From assembly GCF_016461785.1 (NCBI RefSeq), contig NZ_JAEMUH010000004.1:219112-283111 (forward strand): 64,000 nucleotides of DNA, given 5' to 3'. This document shows positions 55,834 to 64,000 of the stretch, one piece after another. The notes under the pieces were generated by a model. It ran no database searches, was not told the DNA's origin, and was given only the letters and a program-made list of their open reading frames with translations. How positions within the stretch are numbered: position 1 is the first letter of the stretch; the number at the start of each line of letters is the position of its first letter. The position numbers were made by a program, and so were the translations under genes. The stretch is from Marinomonas ostreistagni (GTDB taxonomy: Bacteria; Pseudomonadota; Gammaproteobacteria; Pseudomonadales; Marinomonadaceae).

Positions 55834-56316
55834 ATGAAAGGTGATAAGCAGGTTGTTGCAAGCCTAAATAAAGTATTAGCGAATGAATTGGTTGGTATCA
55901 ACCAATATTTTTTACATGCGCGAATGTTTAAAGATCAAGGTTTTGAGTTGCTTGATAAAGCTGATTACAAGACTTCTATTCAAAAAATGAAAAATGCCGA
56001 TCGTTTGATCGAGCGTATTTTATTTTTAGAGGGGCTACCTAATTTGCAAGATTTAGGTCGACTTCGTATCGGTGAAGATAGTGAGGAAATGATTGCCTCG
56101 AACTTGTCTTTCGAATTGGCAACGCTACCTGATCTTCAGGAGGGTGTGAAGCTGTGTGAAGAGAAGAAAGACTTTATTAGCCGTGAAGTACTTGAGCACA
56201 TTCAAGATGAGCAGGAAGAACAAATTGATTGGCTTGAGACGCAGCAGCATTTGATCAAGACAGCAGGCTTGGAGAATTACTTGCAGTCTCAGATGGGAGA
56301 ATCTTCTGTAGATTAA
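55834..56316 (+). CDS. bfr: Bacterioferritin subunit with haem Met52 but degenerate ferroxidase site
   Basis: 160-residue second bacterioferritin. E18, E94 and the haem ligand Met52 are kept, but E51 is Lys, H54 is Asn, E127 is Gln and H130 is Gln, so the dinuclear iron centre should not form. The sequence MKGDKQVVASLNKVLANELVGIN and the LEGLPNLQDLGRLRIGED stretch are closest to E. coli Bfr. It is expressed with the upstream subunit. Likely role: haem-bearing subunit that passes electrons from Bfd to release iron. Confidence 0.9.
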   Translation: MKGDKQVVASLNKVLANELVGINQYFLHARMFKDQGFELLDKADYKTSIQKMKNADRLIERILFLEGLPNLQDLGRLRIGEDSEEMIASNLSFELATLPDLQEGVKLCEEKKDFISREVLEHIQDEQEEQIDWLETQQHLIKTAGLENYLQSQMGESSVD

Positions 56317-56332
56317 TGGTCGCTATCGTTGA

Positions 56333-56530
56333 TTAAGCGACTTTGACGAGGAGCTCATCTGCAAGTTTCAAGAGCTCCTCATTAAGGATTCCTTTTACGT
56401 CCTTACAGCATTTGCCGCATTGGTTGCCTACACAATGCTCGGAGTAAAGCTCACGCATTGTTGTAGCGCCTTCGGCAATAGATTTTTTGATCGCTTTATC
56501 AGAAACGGCGTTGCAAAGACAAACGTACAT
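56333..56530 (-). CDS. bfd: Bacterioferritin-associated ferredoxin
   Basis: 65 residues from the ATG at 56530, the normal size; an in-frame ATG at 56578 would add an unconserved stretch and overlap the Fur box. The [2Fe-2S] ligands are C4, C6, C38 and C41 (CLC and CGKC). Bfd binds bacterioferritin at the haem and releases iron under starvation. The gene converges with the two bfr genes, 16 bp from the second one, and has a Fur box upstream, as expected for iron-repressed bfd. Confidence 0.93.
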   Translation of the reverse strand: MYVCLCNAVSDKAIKKSIAEGATTMRELYSEHCVGNQCGKCCKDVKGILNEELLKLADELLVKVA

Positions 56531-56576
56531 AAAATGAAAATCACTCTCAGTTCGATTTATCTTCGATTTTATTTTC

Positions 56577-56595
56577 AATGATAATAGTTATCAAT
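56577..56595. promoter_or_regulatory. Fur box upstream of bfd
   Basis: AATGATAATAGTTATCAAT matches TGATAATNATTATCA at 12 or more positions. It lies 47 bp upstream of the bfd start codon, overlapping the promoter region. Confidence 0.8.
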
Positions 56596-56660
56596 AAAAT
56601 TAAATTTATTTATTGCTTAAAGTTGATAGATTTTAAAAATTGTACGGCTTGTTACAGAAT

Positions 56661-56698
56661 ACAAAAGAAAAGGACGCTTAAGCGTCCTTTTCTTTTGT
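56661..56698. terminator. 38-nt perfect palindrome containing the end of the FrnE-like gene
   Basis: Two 19-nt arms are exact reverse complements with no loop spacer. The TAA stop of the FrnE-like gene (56678-56680) sits at the centre and the last six sense codons form one arm. Both strands end in TTTTCTTTTGT, so it can terminate the FrnE-like gene and any readthrough from the other side. Confidence 0.85.
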
Positions 56699-57322
56699 GA
56701 TGTCGGTTAAGATTTCAGCGAAGGTTTCAGGGGGATGTGCACCTTGAACTAGGTACTTTTCGTTAATGATATAGGTAGGAACTGATTGAATATTGAGTTT
56801 TACTAATTTTTCAATCTTCTCTTCTACAAGGTATTCCGCTTCGCGTGAGATGGCATCTTCAATATCTTCTTCTTGAAAGCCAACTTCCTTGGCAATACGC
56901 GTAAGGATAGCAATGTCTCCAATATTCTCTCCTTTCGTAAAGTAAGCATAGAAGAGGGCTGTCATCATAGGTGTTGCTAAGCGTATTCGGCTTGCTTGAG
57001 CGATAAACTGATGTGCTAACTTGGTATTGGGGATAATGTCTTTGTCGGAAAAATTGAATTCTAGACCTGCTTCATAGCCTACATTCTGAAGGGCGTGAGT
57101 CACTTCATTTAATTTTTCTTGGCTACCGAATTTTTTACCCAGATAGCTAGTACGAGGCTCTCCTTGCTTCGATATATCTGGGTGTAATTCAAAGGGTAGC
57201 CAGTGTATGTCAAAGCGAAAATCATCCCCTAAATGCTCTATGGCAGCTTTTAAGCGGGTGTAACCAAGGTAGCACCATGGACAGATTGGGTCTGCCACGA
57301 TATCGATAGTTAAGTCGGCCAT
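56678..57322 (-). CDS. DsbA-family oxidoreductase, FrnE-like
   Basis: 214-residue thioredoxin-fold protein of the DsbA/FrnE/HCCA isomerase group. The active-site CPWC is at residues 14-17, and the cis-Pro loop is in NIQSVPTYIINEKYLVQGAHP (VPTYII near 182). No signal peptide is present, so it is cytoplasmic, as FrnE. It is a likely polyketide-cyclase-named but generic disulfide oxidoreductase. It is 10 bp downstream of the Tag-like gene and co-transcribed with it. The C-terminal codons ITKEKDA are built into the terminator stem. Confidence 0.88.
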   Translation of the reverse strand: MADLTIDIVADPICPWCYLGYTRLKAAIEHLGDDFRFDIHWLPFELHPDISKQGEPRTSYLGKKFGSQEKLNEVTHALQNVGYEAGLEFNFSDKDIIPNTKLAHQFIAQASRIRLATPMMTALFYAYFTKGENIGDIAILTRIAKEVGFQEEDIEDAISREAEYLVEEKIEKLVKLNIQSVPTYIINEKYLVQGAHPPETFAEILTDITKEKDA

Positions 57323-57332
57323 TGTTTCTCCG

Positions 57333-58010
57333 TTAGTTTACGCTGTAGGCGATGCATTGACTAATTTGGCAATAAGGTAAATTAGACTCTTGATGCCAAT
57401 GATTAAAAGCGGTTTGTGCGGCTTTTAATGCCGCTTGAGTGTCGCGTCCCGTGGTCATGATTTGCTGATTACGTAAGTAGCCTTCCACGTCTTTTGTAAG
57501 GATAAACGTATCTTTGCCCATCACTCTGAGGGTATAAGCTCCGGTATTGCCTCCAAGGCGAGCACCATGCTTTTTGAGGTATTGCCACAGTTCAGTAATA
57601 TTATTGCTAGGAAATTCAGCAACAAATCTAGAAAAGCTTTGATGGTTTGCTTTGACTTCAGCCATCATGATAGCGTTTTCGCGAATCGTCATGACTTTTG
57701 CCAAGTGTCTAATAATACTTGGATCTTTGGCTTTCTCTTCCCACATCTCATCATGAATAAGAAGCATTTTTTCAACATCAAATTGAAAAAATGCGGTTTC
57801 AAAATTGGGCCACTTGTTGCGAACCACTTGCCAATTCATACCGGACTGAAATATTTTCTGAGAGAAGGCTGAAAGCCATCGATCATCACTAATTTGCAAA
57901 AGCTCTATTTGAGTCTTGGGGGTAATTAAATGGCTTTGTAATGCCTGCTCACTACCAAAACGATGTATTGCTCTTTGATAAATATCTGAAAAGGGTTCGT
58001 ATGAGGACAC
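57333..58010 (-). CDS. DNA-3-methyladenine glycosylase I-like protein
   Basis: 225 residues of the HhH-GPD/Tag superfamily (COG2818 type). The pattern WLSAFSQKIFQSGMNWQVV aligns with the Tag substrate-pocket helix (GLSWITVL), FFQFDVEKM with FHQFD and DPSIIRHLAKV with DAGIIRHRGKI of E. coli Tag. The N-terminal C-x-W and the terminal zinc-binding His/Cys of classical Tag are not present, so this belongs to the divergent branch of unproven activity. It heads a two-gene unit with the FrnE-like gene and diverges from pdxJ. Confidence 0.75.
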   Translation of the reverse strand: MSSYEPFSDIYQRAIHRFGSEQALQSHLITPKTQIELLQISDDRWLSAFSQKIFQSGMNWQVVRNKWPNFETAFFQFDVEKMLLIHDEMWEEKAKDPSIIRHLAKVMTIRENAIMMAEVKANHQSFSRFVAEFPSNNITELWQYLKKHGARLGGNTGAYTLRVMGKDTFILTKDVEGYLRNQQIMTTGRDTQAALKAAQTAFNHWHQESNLPYCQISQCIAYSVN

Positions 58011-58144
58011 TGTAGGCTCCTTAACATGAGTTGTGCGATTGTAACATAATCGTGACTATGCCGTTGATTTGGAGCATTTATTTCTTAAAGTTAGGCTTTG
58101 CCTTCGCGTATACTTATGCAAGCAATAAAATGACAGGAATGATC

Positions 58145-58870
58145 ATGACCCACCTAAGTGTAAATCTAAATAAAATTGGTTTGTTGCGAAACTCTCGCGG
58201 CCGCGATTACCCAAACATGCTAACTATGGCGCAACGAACCCTTGAGCTTGGCGCGTTTGGTATTACTATCCACCCTCGTCCGGATCAACGCCATGCGACT
58301 TATCGAGATGCATATGAATTGAAAGAGTTGTTAAAGCAATATCCTGGGCGTGAGCTGAATATTGAAGGTTTTCCTGACGCTAAGTTTTTAGAAGTGGTGC
58401 TAGAAGTTGAGCCCGACCAGTGTACTCTTGTTCCTGATGATCCTAATCAATTGACCTCTGATCATGGGTGGAATGTTGCAAGAGATCAAGATGCGCTTCG
58501 CCCCGTGATTGCTAAATTAAAAGAAAAGGGAATACGAGTCGTTCTTTTTATGGACCCGGATCCAGACAATATGGCAATGGCGAAAATGGTAGGGGCTGAC
58601 CGAGTTGAGCTATATACCGAAGCTTATGCCAATGCTTTTCCAACAGATCAGCGTGTCCCCGTTAACCAGCAATATCAAATTGCTGCACAGGCCGCTTTAG
58701 ACGCTGGTTTGGGTGTGAATGCTGGCCACGATCTTGATCTTGAAAATGTTGCTTTGCTGTGTTCTGAACAACGTATTACGGAAGTCTCTATTGGTCATGC
58801 TTTAACTGCAGAAGCATTAGAGTTTGGTTGGGATAATGTAGTCAAACGTTATTTGGAGCAGCTTGGTTGA
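58145..58870 (+). CDS. pdxJ: Pyridoxine 5'-phosphate synthase
   Basis: About 241 residues from the ATG at 58145, which has AGGA eight bases upstream; a longer reading from 58031 adds an unconserved hydrophobic stretch. PdxJ condenses 1-deoxy-D-xylulose 5-phosphate with 3-amino-2-oxopropyl phosphate in vitamin B6 synthesis. The TIM-barrel motifs LSVNLNKIGLLRNSRG (about 4-19), ITIHPRPDQRHATYRDA (about 42-58), NIEGFPDAKF, GADRVELYTEAYA and VNAGHDLDLEN are diagnostic. In many genomes pdxJ follows recO; here it does not. Confidence 0.94.
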   Translation: MTHLSVNLNKIGLLRNSRGRDYPNMLTMAQRTLELGAFGITIHPRPDQRHATYRDAYELKELLKQYPGRELNIEGFPDAKFLEVVLEVEPDQCTLVPDDPNQLTSDHGWNVARDQDALRPVIAKLKEKGIRVVLFMDPDPDNMAMAKMVGADRVELYTEAYANAFPTDQRVPVNQQYQIAAQAALDAGLGVNAGHDLDLENVALLCSEQRITEVSIGHALTAEALEFGWDNVVKRYLEQLG

Positions 58871-59496
58871 GCACGGGTAAAGTAGGGTCAGTTCAGCCTT
58901 GCAAGAGAAAGAGGGTAATGTGCCCTCGTTGCGATTATCCTGAAAAGCAATGTGTGTGCCGTTTGATCCCTCTGGTAGAGGGGGATATAACGGTCTGGAT
59001 TTTACAAGATAAAACTGAAGCAAAGCATGCTAAGAATAGCGCTAGGCTGTTTCGGCTTTGCTATGCTAAAACTCACATTGTTTCGTTTTCTGATAATGAT
59101 GCACTTACGTCATTTTTTAGAAAAGTTAGGGGTGATAATACCGTTTTACTGTATCCAAGTGATGTCTCTGAGCCGATAGAAACCTGTGACACCGATAAAA
59201 TCGGTTCAATTAGTAATATTGTTCTTTTAGATGGTACATGGCCCAAGGCCAAAAAAATGTACTTAGTGGAGCCGCGATTGCAAACACTCAAAACAGTAAA
59301 CTTTCAGTCGCCCCCAAGGTCTCATTATGAGATCCGAAAATCACCCAATGCAAACGCTTTATCGACTCTTGAGGCCGCTGCATATGGTTTAGAATGTTTG
59401 GGCAATTTGCGCATGAGTAGCGTTCGTCACTTCTTTCATGAAGTGATTAAGATGCAATGGTCCCAACAGCCAGATTCCCATAAACATCGCATATGA
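58867..59496 (+). CDS. tapT: tRNA-uridine aminocarboxypropyltransferase (DTW domain)
   Basis: 209 residues. TapT makes the acp3U modification of tRNA from SAM. The DTW signature LLDGTWPKAKKM (about 118-129) is present, and the N-terminal Cys cluster CPRCDYPEKQCVC (about 19-31) binds zinc. RKSPNANALSTLEAAAYGLE (about 157-176) is typical. The start is a TTG at 58867 that overlaps the pdxJ stop with GGAG before it; an ATG at 58918 just before the Cys cluster is an alternative. It is followed after 14 bp by the DUF1244 gene. Confidence 0.85.
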   Translation: MSTGKVGSVQPCKRKRVMCPRCDYPEKQCVCRLIPLVEGDITVWILQDKTEAKHAKNSARLFRLCYAKTHIVSFSDNDALTSFFRKVRGDNTVLLYPSDVSEPIETCDTDKIGSISNIVLLDGTWPKAKKMYLVEPRLQTLKTVNFQSPPRSHYEIRKSPNANALSTLEAAAYGLECLGNLRMSSVRHFFHEVIKMQWSQQPDSHKHRI

Positions 59497-59510
59497 ACTA
59501 GAGGGAAAAA

Positions 59511-59807
59511 ATGGATAAGCAAACTGAAATTGAGCTACAAGCAGAAGTTTTTCGCAGACTGGTTGAGCATCTTGATGAGAGAAAAGATGTTCAAAATATC
59601 GAATTAATGAACTTGGCTGGATTTTGCCGCAATTGTTTAAGTAAATGGTACGCTGCGGCTGCATCAGATCGTGGTATTGAACTTTCATACGATGAAGCGC
59701 GTGAAGTGATCTACAAAGAGCCCTATCACGAATGGAAAGCTAAGTACCAGAAAGAGGCAACGGCTGAACAAATCGCTCATTTTAACTCACGCGAGCAGAG
59801 TGAGTAA
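59511..59807 (+). CDS. DUF1244 family protein
   Basis: 98 residues matching the DUF1244 pattern: FRRLVEHLDERKDVQNIELMNLAGFCRNCLSKWY (short landmarks: AGFCRNCLSKWY near 41-52), then YDEAREVIYKEPYHEWKAKY. The two Cys of FCRNC are conserved in the family. The structure is helical and the function unknown. AGAGGGAAAAA precedes the ATG. It lies directly before lapG. Confidence 0.9.
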   Translation: MDKQTEIELQAEVFRRLVEHLDERKDVQNIELMNLAGFCRNCLSKWYAAAASDRGIELSYDEAREVIYKEPYHEWKAKYQKEATAEQIAHFNSREQSE

Positions 59808-59813
59808 TTCTTG

Positions 59814-60506
59814 ATGCAGCGGTTGCTCATGCGCTTAGTTCGCTTAACCAGCCAACGATTTCATTCAGGCATTTTAGTCATCCTGTTGATGGCTGGGATA
59901 ACGACCCCTTTTTTGATTGCTGATGTGTCTCAGAAATACATCAACTTGGCGAAAAAGATTGGTGCCCAGTATGGCAACCGAGCTGAATTGAGAATTATGG
60001 CGTGGCGACGCACCGTTGAAGAATCCCGTGGTCTTTCTGTTAGCCTGCAGCTGCAAAACATAAACAACTTTTTTAATATGCTGCAATTTGTGAATGATCA
60101 GCAGCATTGGGGAAAGAACGATTATTGGGCTACACCGATCGAGTTTTTAGCGACCGGCGGTGGTGATTGCGAAGATTTTACAATAGCAAAATACTTTGCT
60201 TTACGAGAACTCGGGGTTCCGGATGAGAAACTGAGGCTTGTCTATGTAAAAGCACTCAGTTTGAATCAGCACCATATGGTTTTAGCGTACTATCACACGC
60301 CAACATCCGTGCCTGTGATTTTAGATAATTTAGATAAAACGATTAAGCCAGCTATTCAGAGAAATGATTTACTGCCGATTTACTCTTTTAATGCTGAAAA
60401 CCTGTGGTTGGCGAAAGAGAAAGGGCGAGGTCAACTCGTTGGAGGCTCGTCTAGGTTGAGCCTTTGGACTGACCTAAATAATCGATTAACGGATTTAGAA
60501 GGCTAG
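59814..60506 (+). CDS. lapG: Periplasmic transglutaminase-like cysteine protease LapG
   Basis: 230 residues from the ATG at 59814. LapG cuts the N-terminus of large adhesins such as LapA to release the cell from a surface. An N-terminal membrane or signal segment (about 18-36) leads to the BTLCP domain. The catalytic triad is C119 in GGGDCEDF, H154 in NQHHMVLAYY and D171 in ILDNLDK. Calcium-binding acidic residues are plausible near the same loops. The gene is 10 bp before lapD, whose product holds LapG when c-di-GMP is high. No adhesin gene is in the window. Confidence 0.9.
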   Translation: MQRLLMRLVRLTSQRFHSGILVILLMAGITTPFLIADVSQKYINLAKKIGAQYGNRAELRIMAWRRTVEESRGLSVSLQLQNINNFFNMLQFVNDQQHWGKNDYWATPIEFLATGGGDCEDFTIAKYFALRELGVPDEKLRLVYVKALSLNQHHMVLAYYHTPTSVPVILDNLDKTIKPAIQRNDLLPIYSFNAENLWLAKEKGRGQLVGGSSRLSLWTDLNNRLTDLEG

Positions 60507-60516
60507 GAGACAAATT

Positions 60517-62469
60517 TTGACTCTTTTTAGACAGTTATTGATCACGATTGTACTGCTCTTGTCTCTGATGCTAATGGTGGTAATGGCCATTAATTTTCAG
60601 ACAACGAAAAGCTATTTGATCGATCAATTACGCTCTACGACGCAAGATTCAGCGACCACTTTAAGTATGCAGATATCTGACTTTATGGCGCTGGAGGATT
60701 ACACCTCAGTAGAGAGCTCCGTCAATGCAGTTTTTGACAGCGGTTACTTTTCCCGTGTCAGGGTGCATGTTTATGCTAATGATCAAGACATCGTTCGCAG
60801 CAACTCTACCGTTATTTCTGGTGTACCACAGAGTTTCATTGATTTAATTGATTTTGAAGTCCCTACTGCCAGTGCAGTCATTTCTAATGGCTGGAACGAG
60901 CTTGGTCAAGTTTATGTTACCGGCAGTGCAGGATATGGCTACTATCAGCTTTGGATGGCTACACGAGATTTGTTGATCTCATTCCTAGCAATTGGTGCAA
61001 TCTCCGTTTTGTTGGGCGGATTGCTACTACGATGGTTGTTTAAACCTTTGGCAGAGGTTGAAAAACAAGCCGAAGCAATTCAACAACGTCGTTTTATTCA
61101 AATGAAAACCTTGCCAAAAACCCGAGAGTTAAAATCGGTCGTTGAGTCCATGAACCGTATGGCTGCAAAGCTAGAGCGTGAATTTGCTGCAGAAGCGCAA
61201 ACTGCCCAATGGTTACAAGCAAAAGCTTTCAAAGACCCTGTAAGTGGTCTTGGAAATCGTAATTTTTTTGAAAGTCAGGTTTCGGCTCATTTTGCCGAAT
61301 CAGATCGAACCTATGATGGTTTAATTCTTATTAGCTTATTGGATTTAGCTAAAATAAATAATGAAATGGGTTATGAGGCAGCGGATAACTTTATAAGAAG
61401 TTCTGCAGAAATCTTAGAAAAGCATGTCAATGTTTTTCAGAACTCCACCTTAGCTCGTTTAAATGGTGCGGATTTTGTTTCCTTAGTTCCCAATATTGAG
61501 ACAGGTAGGCTAAAAGAGCTAGTGGCTGCCATTATGTCTGATTTACATGACTTAGTTGGGGCAAGGGTAAGTTATTCTGAGGCGGTAGCTAATATCGGTG
61601 CGGTGGTTATAGATGCTTCGGTTGATCGATCAAACGCTATGGCGCAGGCTGATGCAGCACTTCGTTCTGCGAAACAAGCAGGACCAAATAAGTTTAATGT
61701 ATTTGATTCTGAAACAGGCCAACAAATGGCGATAGGTCGACTGGCTTGGAAAGAGATGTTAGAACATGCGATAAACCATCGTAGTTTTGTTTTGCGTCGT
61801 CAGTCCGTCGCCGCCTCTTATGATCGTAACAAATTGTTACAACAAGAATTATTTGCCAGCTTAGAATTTGAAGGTAAGCAATATCACGCGGGTTATTTTA
61901 TTGGTTTAGCTGAACAGTTTGACTTGGGTGAACAAGTCGACCAAGTGATTATTCAGTTGGTTATTGAAGCAGTTCAGAAGACTCATACTTCCGGTCCGTT
62001 TGTAGTGAACTTATCCGCATCAGCCTATGCAAAAATGTCTTTTGTAAGCTGGTTAGATAAGGTACTTCAAGAGCTGTCCGAAGAGGTTAAGAATAACTTG
62101 GCTTTTGAGGTCTCAGAGCAAAGTGTATTAGGAACAGAAGATCATGCTTTCCTATTGGCTCAGACCCTAAAAACTCACAAAGTGAAATTTGGGATCGATA
62201 ATGTAGGTAAGCAATTCTCCGCATTCCAGTATTTGCAGAATTTAATGCCCGATTATGTGAAAGTGGACCCATCCTATACCAAGTTGGCTGTAGGTAAAGA
62301 ATCAGAGTCATTTTTCATGCATACGCTCTGTAAGATGTTCAATAGTCTGAATATCGATGTGATTGCCACGGGTGTTGAAACCGATAAACAGGCGGAGATT
62401 TTGAAGAAATTTGATATAAGTGGTGTGCAGGGTTACGGAGTTGGTCGTCCTGTTCCGTTTAATGACTAG
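60517..62469 (+). CDS. lapD: c-di-GMP receptor LapD with degenerate GGDEF and EAL domains
   Basis: 650-residue inner-membrane receptor. TM1 at about 8-25, a periplasmic LapD/MoxY-type output domain (about 26-150), TM2 at about 151-172, HAMP, then a GGDEF domain (about 240-385) where the signature is replaced by LNGADF, and an EAL domain (about 400-650) where EAL reads QEL. Both enzymatic motifs are lost, as in LapD, so the EAL domain should bind c-di-GMP without cleaving it. The start is TTG at 60517 with AGGAGA six bases upstream. The gene follows lapG and converges with a small gene. Confidence 0.9.
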   Translation: MTLFRQLLITIVLLLSLMLMVVMAINFQTTKSYLIDQLRSTTQDSATTLSMQISDFMALEDYTSVESSVNAVFDSGYFSRVRVHVYANDQDIVRSNSTVISGVPQSFIDLIDFEVPTASAVISNGWNELGQVYVTGSAGYGYYQLWMATRDLLISFLAIGAISVLLGGLLLRWLFKPLAEVEKQAEAIQQRRFIQMKTLPKTRELKSVVESMNRMAAKLEREFAAEAQTAQWLQAKAFKDPVSGLGNRNFFESQVSAHFAESDRTYDGLILISLLDLAKINNEMGYEAADNFIRSSAEILEKHVNVFQNSTLARLNGADFVSLVPNIETGRLKELVAAIMSDLHDLVGARVSYSEAVANIGAVVIDASVDRSNAMAQADAALRSAKQAGPNKFNVFDSETGQQMAIGRLAWKEMLEHAINHRSFVLRRQSVAASYDRNKLLQQELFASLEFEGKQYHAGYFIGLAEQFDLGEQVDQVIIQLVIEAVQKTHTSGPFVVNLSASAYAKMSFVSWLDKVLQELSEEVKNNLAFEVSEQSVLGTEDHAFLLAQTLKTHKVKFGIDNVGKQFSAFQYLQNLMPDYVKVDPSYTKLAVGKESESFFMHTLCKMFNSLNIDVIATGVETDKQAEILKKFDISGVQGYGVGRPVPFND

Positions 62470-62483
62470 AACAAGGGTGTTTT

Positions 62484-62510
62484 GATGATGCTTTAAATTA
62501 AAGCATCATC
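62484..62510. other. 27-nt inverted repeat at the shared 3' ends of lapD and the small conserved gene
   Basis: GATGATGCTTTAA and TTAAAGCATCATC are perfect 13-nt arms with one central base. The stop codon of the minus-strand gene (62493-62495) is inside the arm, and no T-run follows on either strand, so it may be a transcript-end barrier rather than a classical terminator. Confidence 0.6.
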
Positions 62511-62843
62511 ATCTCTGATTTCACCAATCAACGAGTCGCTGTTTCCGGTATGAATGCCTCGAACGAATTTTCGACTGAGTAGTTTTTTCTGGGCCGCCAT
62601 AGGAAGCTCTGTAAATTGAATCAGACGCTTTTCGGTAAGTAAATCTATTAAATCCTCTAAGACACGCATCATATCTTGGTCTGAGGATGTTAGTAATTCT
62701 TGAGAAGATTCTTGGTCGAGCTTTTTGGCAAGAATTTCGGCAACAAATGGGTCATTAGGTGCCACGAGTTGGGTAAACTCATTGTTTTGATATGGTGCCA
62801 CATCGATGATATCTCCTTGCTCATCGAGTTTTGCATAAAGCAT
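62493..62843 (-). CDS. Small conserved hypothetical protein (often misnamed tryptophan synthase beta-like)
   Basis: 116 residues. The pattern MLYAKLDEQGDIIDVAPY, SSDQDMMRVLEDLIDLLTEK and IQFTELPMAAQKKLLSRKFVRG matches a conserved gammaproteobacterial family sometimes labelled tryptophan synthase subunit beta like; there is no resemblance to TrpB itself. Acidic and helical, it lacks signal peptide or Cys. The function is unknown. The 3' end ends in GDDDALI encoded inside the hairpin above. Confidence 0.75.
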   Translation of the reverse strand: MLYAKLDEQGDIIDVAPYQNNEFTQLVAPNDPFVAEILAKKLDQESSQELLTSSDQDMMRVLEDLIDLLTEKRLIQFTELPMAAQKKLLSRKFVRGIHTGNSDSLIGEIRDDDALI

Positions 62844-62876
62844 ACTTTTACCCCCAAGTTGTTATGTAATCGTCTT

Positions 62877-62898
62877 AAAATAATAATAGTATTATTTT
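62877..62898. repeat. AT-rich inverted repeat upstream of the acidic repeat gene
   Basis: AAAATAATA and TATTATTTT are perfect 9-nt arms 4 nt apart, in the 121-bp gap between two diverging genes. Base composition alone makes this possible by chance. Confidence 0.3.
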
Positions 62899-62964
62899 TT
62901 GTGATTTTATAACCTAGTTCATCCACATCAACAATGAATTAAGTAGTACATAGAGCTTCTTTAT

Positions 62965-64000
<1,036 letters not shown>

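Overview
The window looks like chromosomal core sequence of a marine gammaproteobacterium, most likely an Oceanospirillales member close to Marinomonas. This is inferred from gene order, moderate G+C, FabV as the enoyl-ACP reductase, a TyrA-AroA fusion in a gyrA-serC-pheA-tyrA/aroA-cmk-rpsA cluster, the proA-nadD-rsfS-rlmH-mrdA-rodA-mltB-rlpA-dacA-ybeD-lipB-lipA cluster, and a LapG/LapD pair. I see no insertion sequence, prophage, CRISPR array, rRNA or tRNA.

Layout. 1-1664: 5' part of the periplasmic tail-specific protease (prc, minus strand, runs off the left edge). 1787-6840: M18 aminopeptidase, TolC-family outer-membrane protein, a DUF4139-like secreted protein and the flap endonuclease-like Xni. 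6830-12601: two chemoreceptor units flanking gltX. One is a sensorless receptor paired with a separate helical sensor-like protein. 12748-14750: DUF3301 protein, then an iron-type operon of a PchR/AraC-like regulator and flavodoxin with Fur-like sites. 14800-19799: AEC transporter, BaeR/BaeS-like two-component system, SulP anion transporter with a palindromic operator. 20047-28758: YebC/YeeN-family protein, DUF1289, glycosyltransferase, FabV, a secreted unknown, a pitrilysin-type M16 protease, YciK and UbiG.

29097-38861 is the plus-strand gyrA-serC-pheA-tyrA/aroA-cmk-rpsA cluster: DNA gyrase A, serine and aromatic amino-acid synthesis, CMP kinase and ribosomal protein S1 with a structured leader. 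The EPSP-synthase half of the TyrA-AroA fusion keeps its fold-sized length but has lost most catalytic residues; this is the most unusual protein in the window. 40116-50967 is the cell-elongation and lipoate block: ProA, NadD, RsfS, RlmH, PBP2, RodA, MltB, RlpA, PBP5/6-type carboxypeptidase, YbeD, LipB and LipA.

51010-64000: two terminators in opposite orientation and a candidate minus-strand small RNA after lipA; an unusual ABM-RimJ fusion; a cupin-like unknown; parC with a leader hairpin; two bacterioferritin subunits with complementary losses of haem and ferroxidase ligands, plus Bfd behind a Fur box; a FrnE/DsbA-like protein whose 3' end is embedded in a 38-nt perfect palindrome; a Tag-like glycosylase; PdxJ; TapT; DUF1244; LapG and LapD (c-di-GMP control of adhesin release); a small conserved unknown; and the start of an acidic Pro-Glu repeat protein cut by the right edge.
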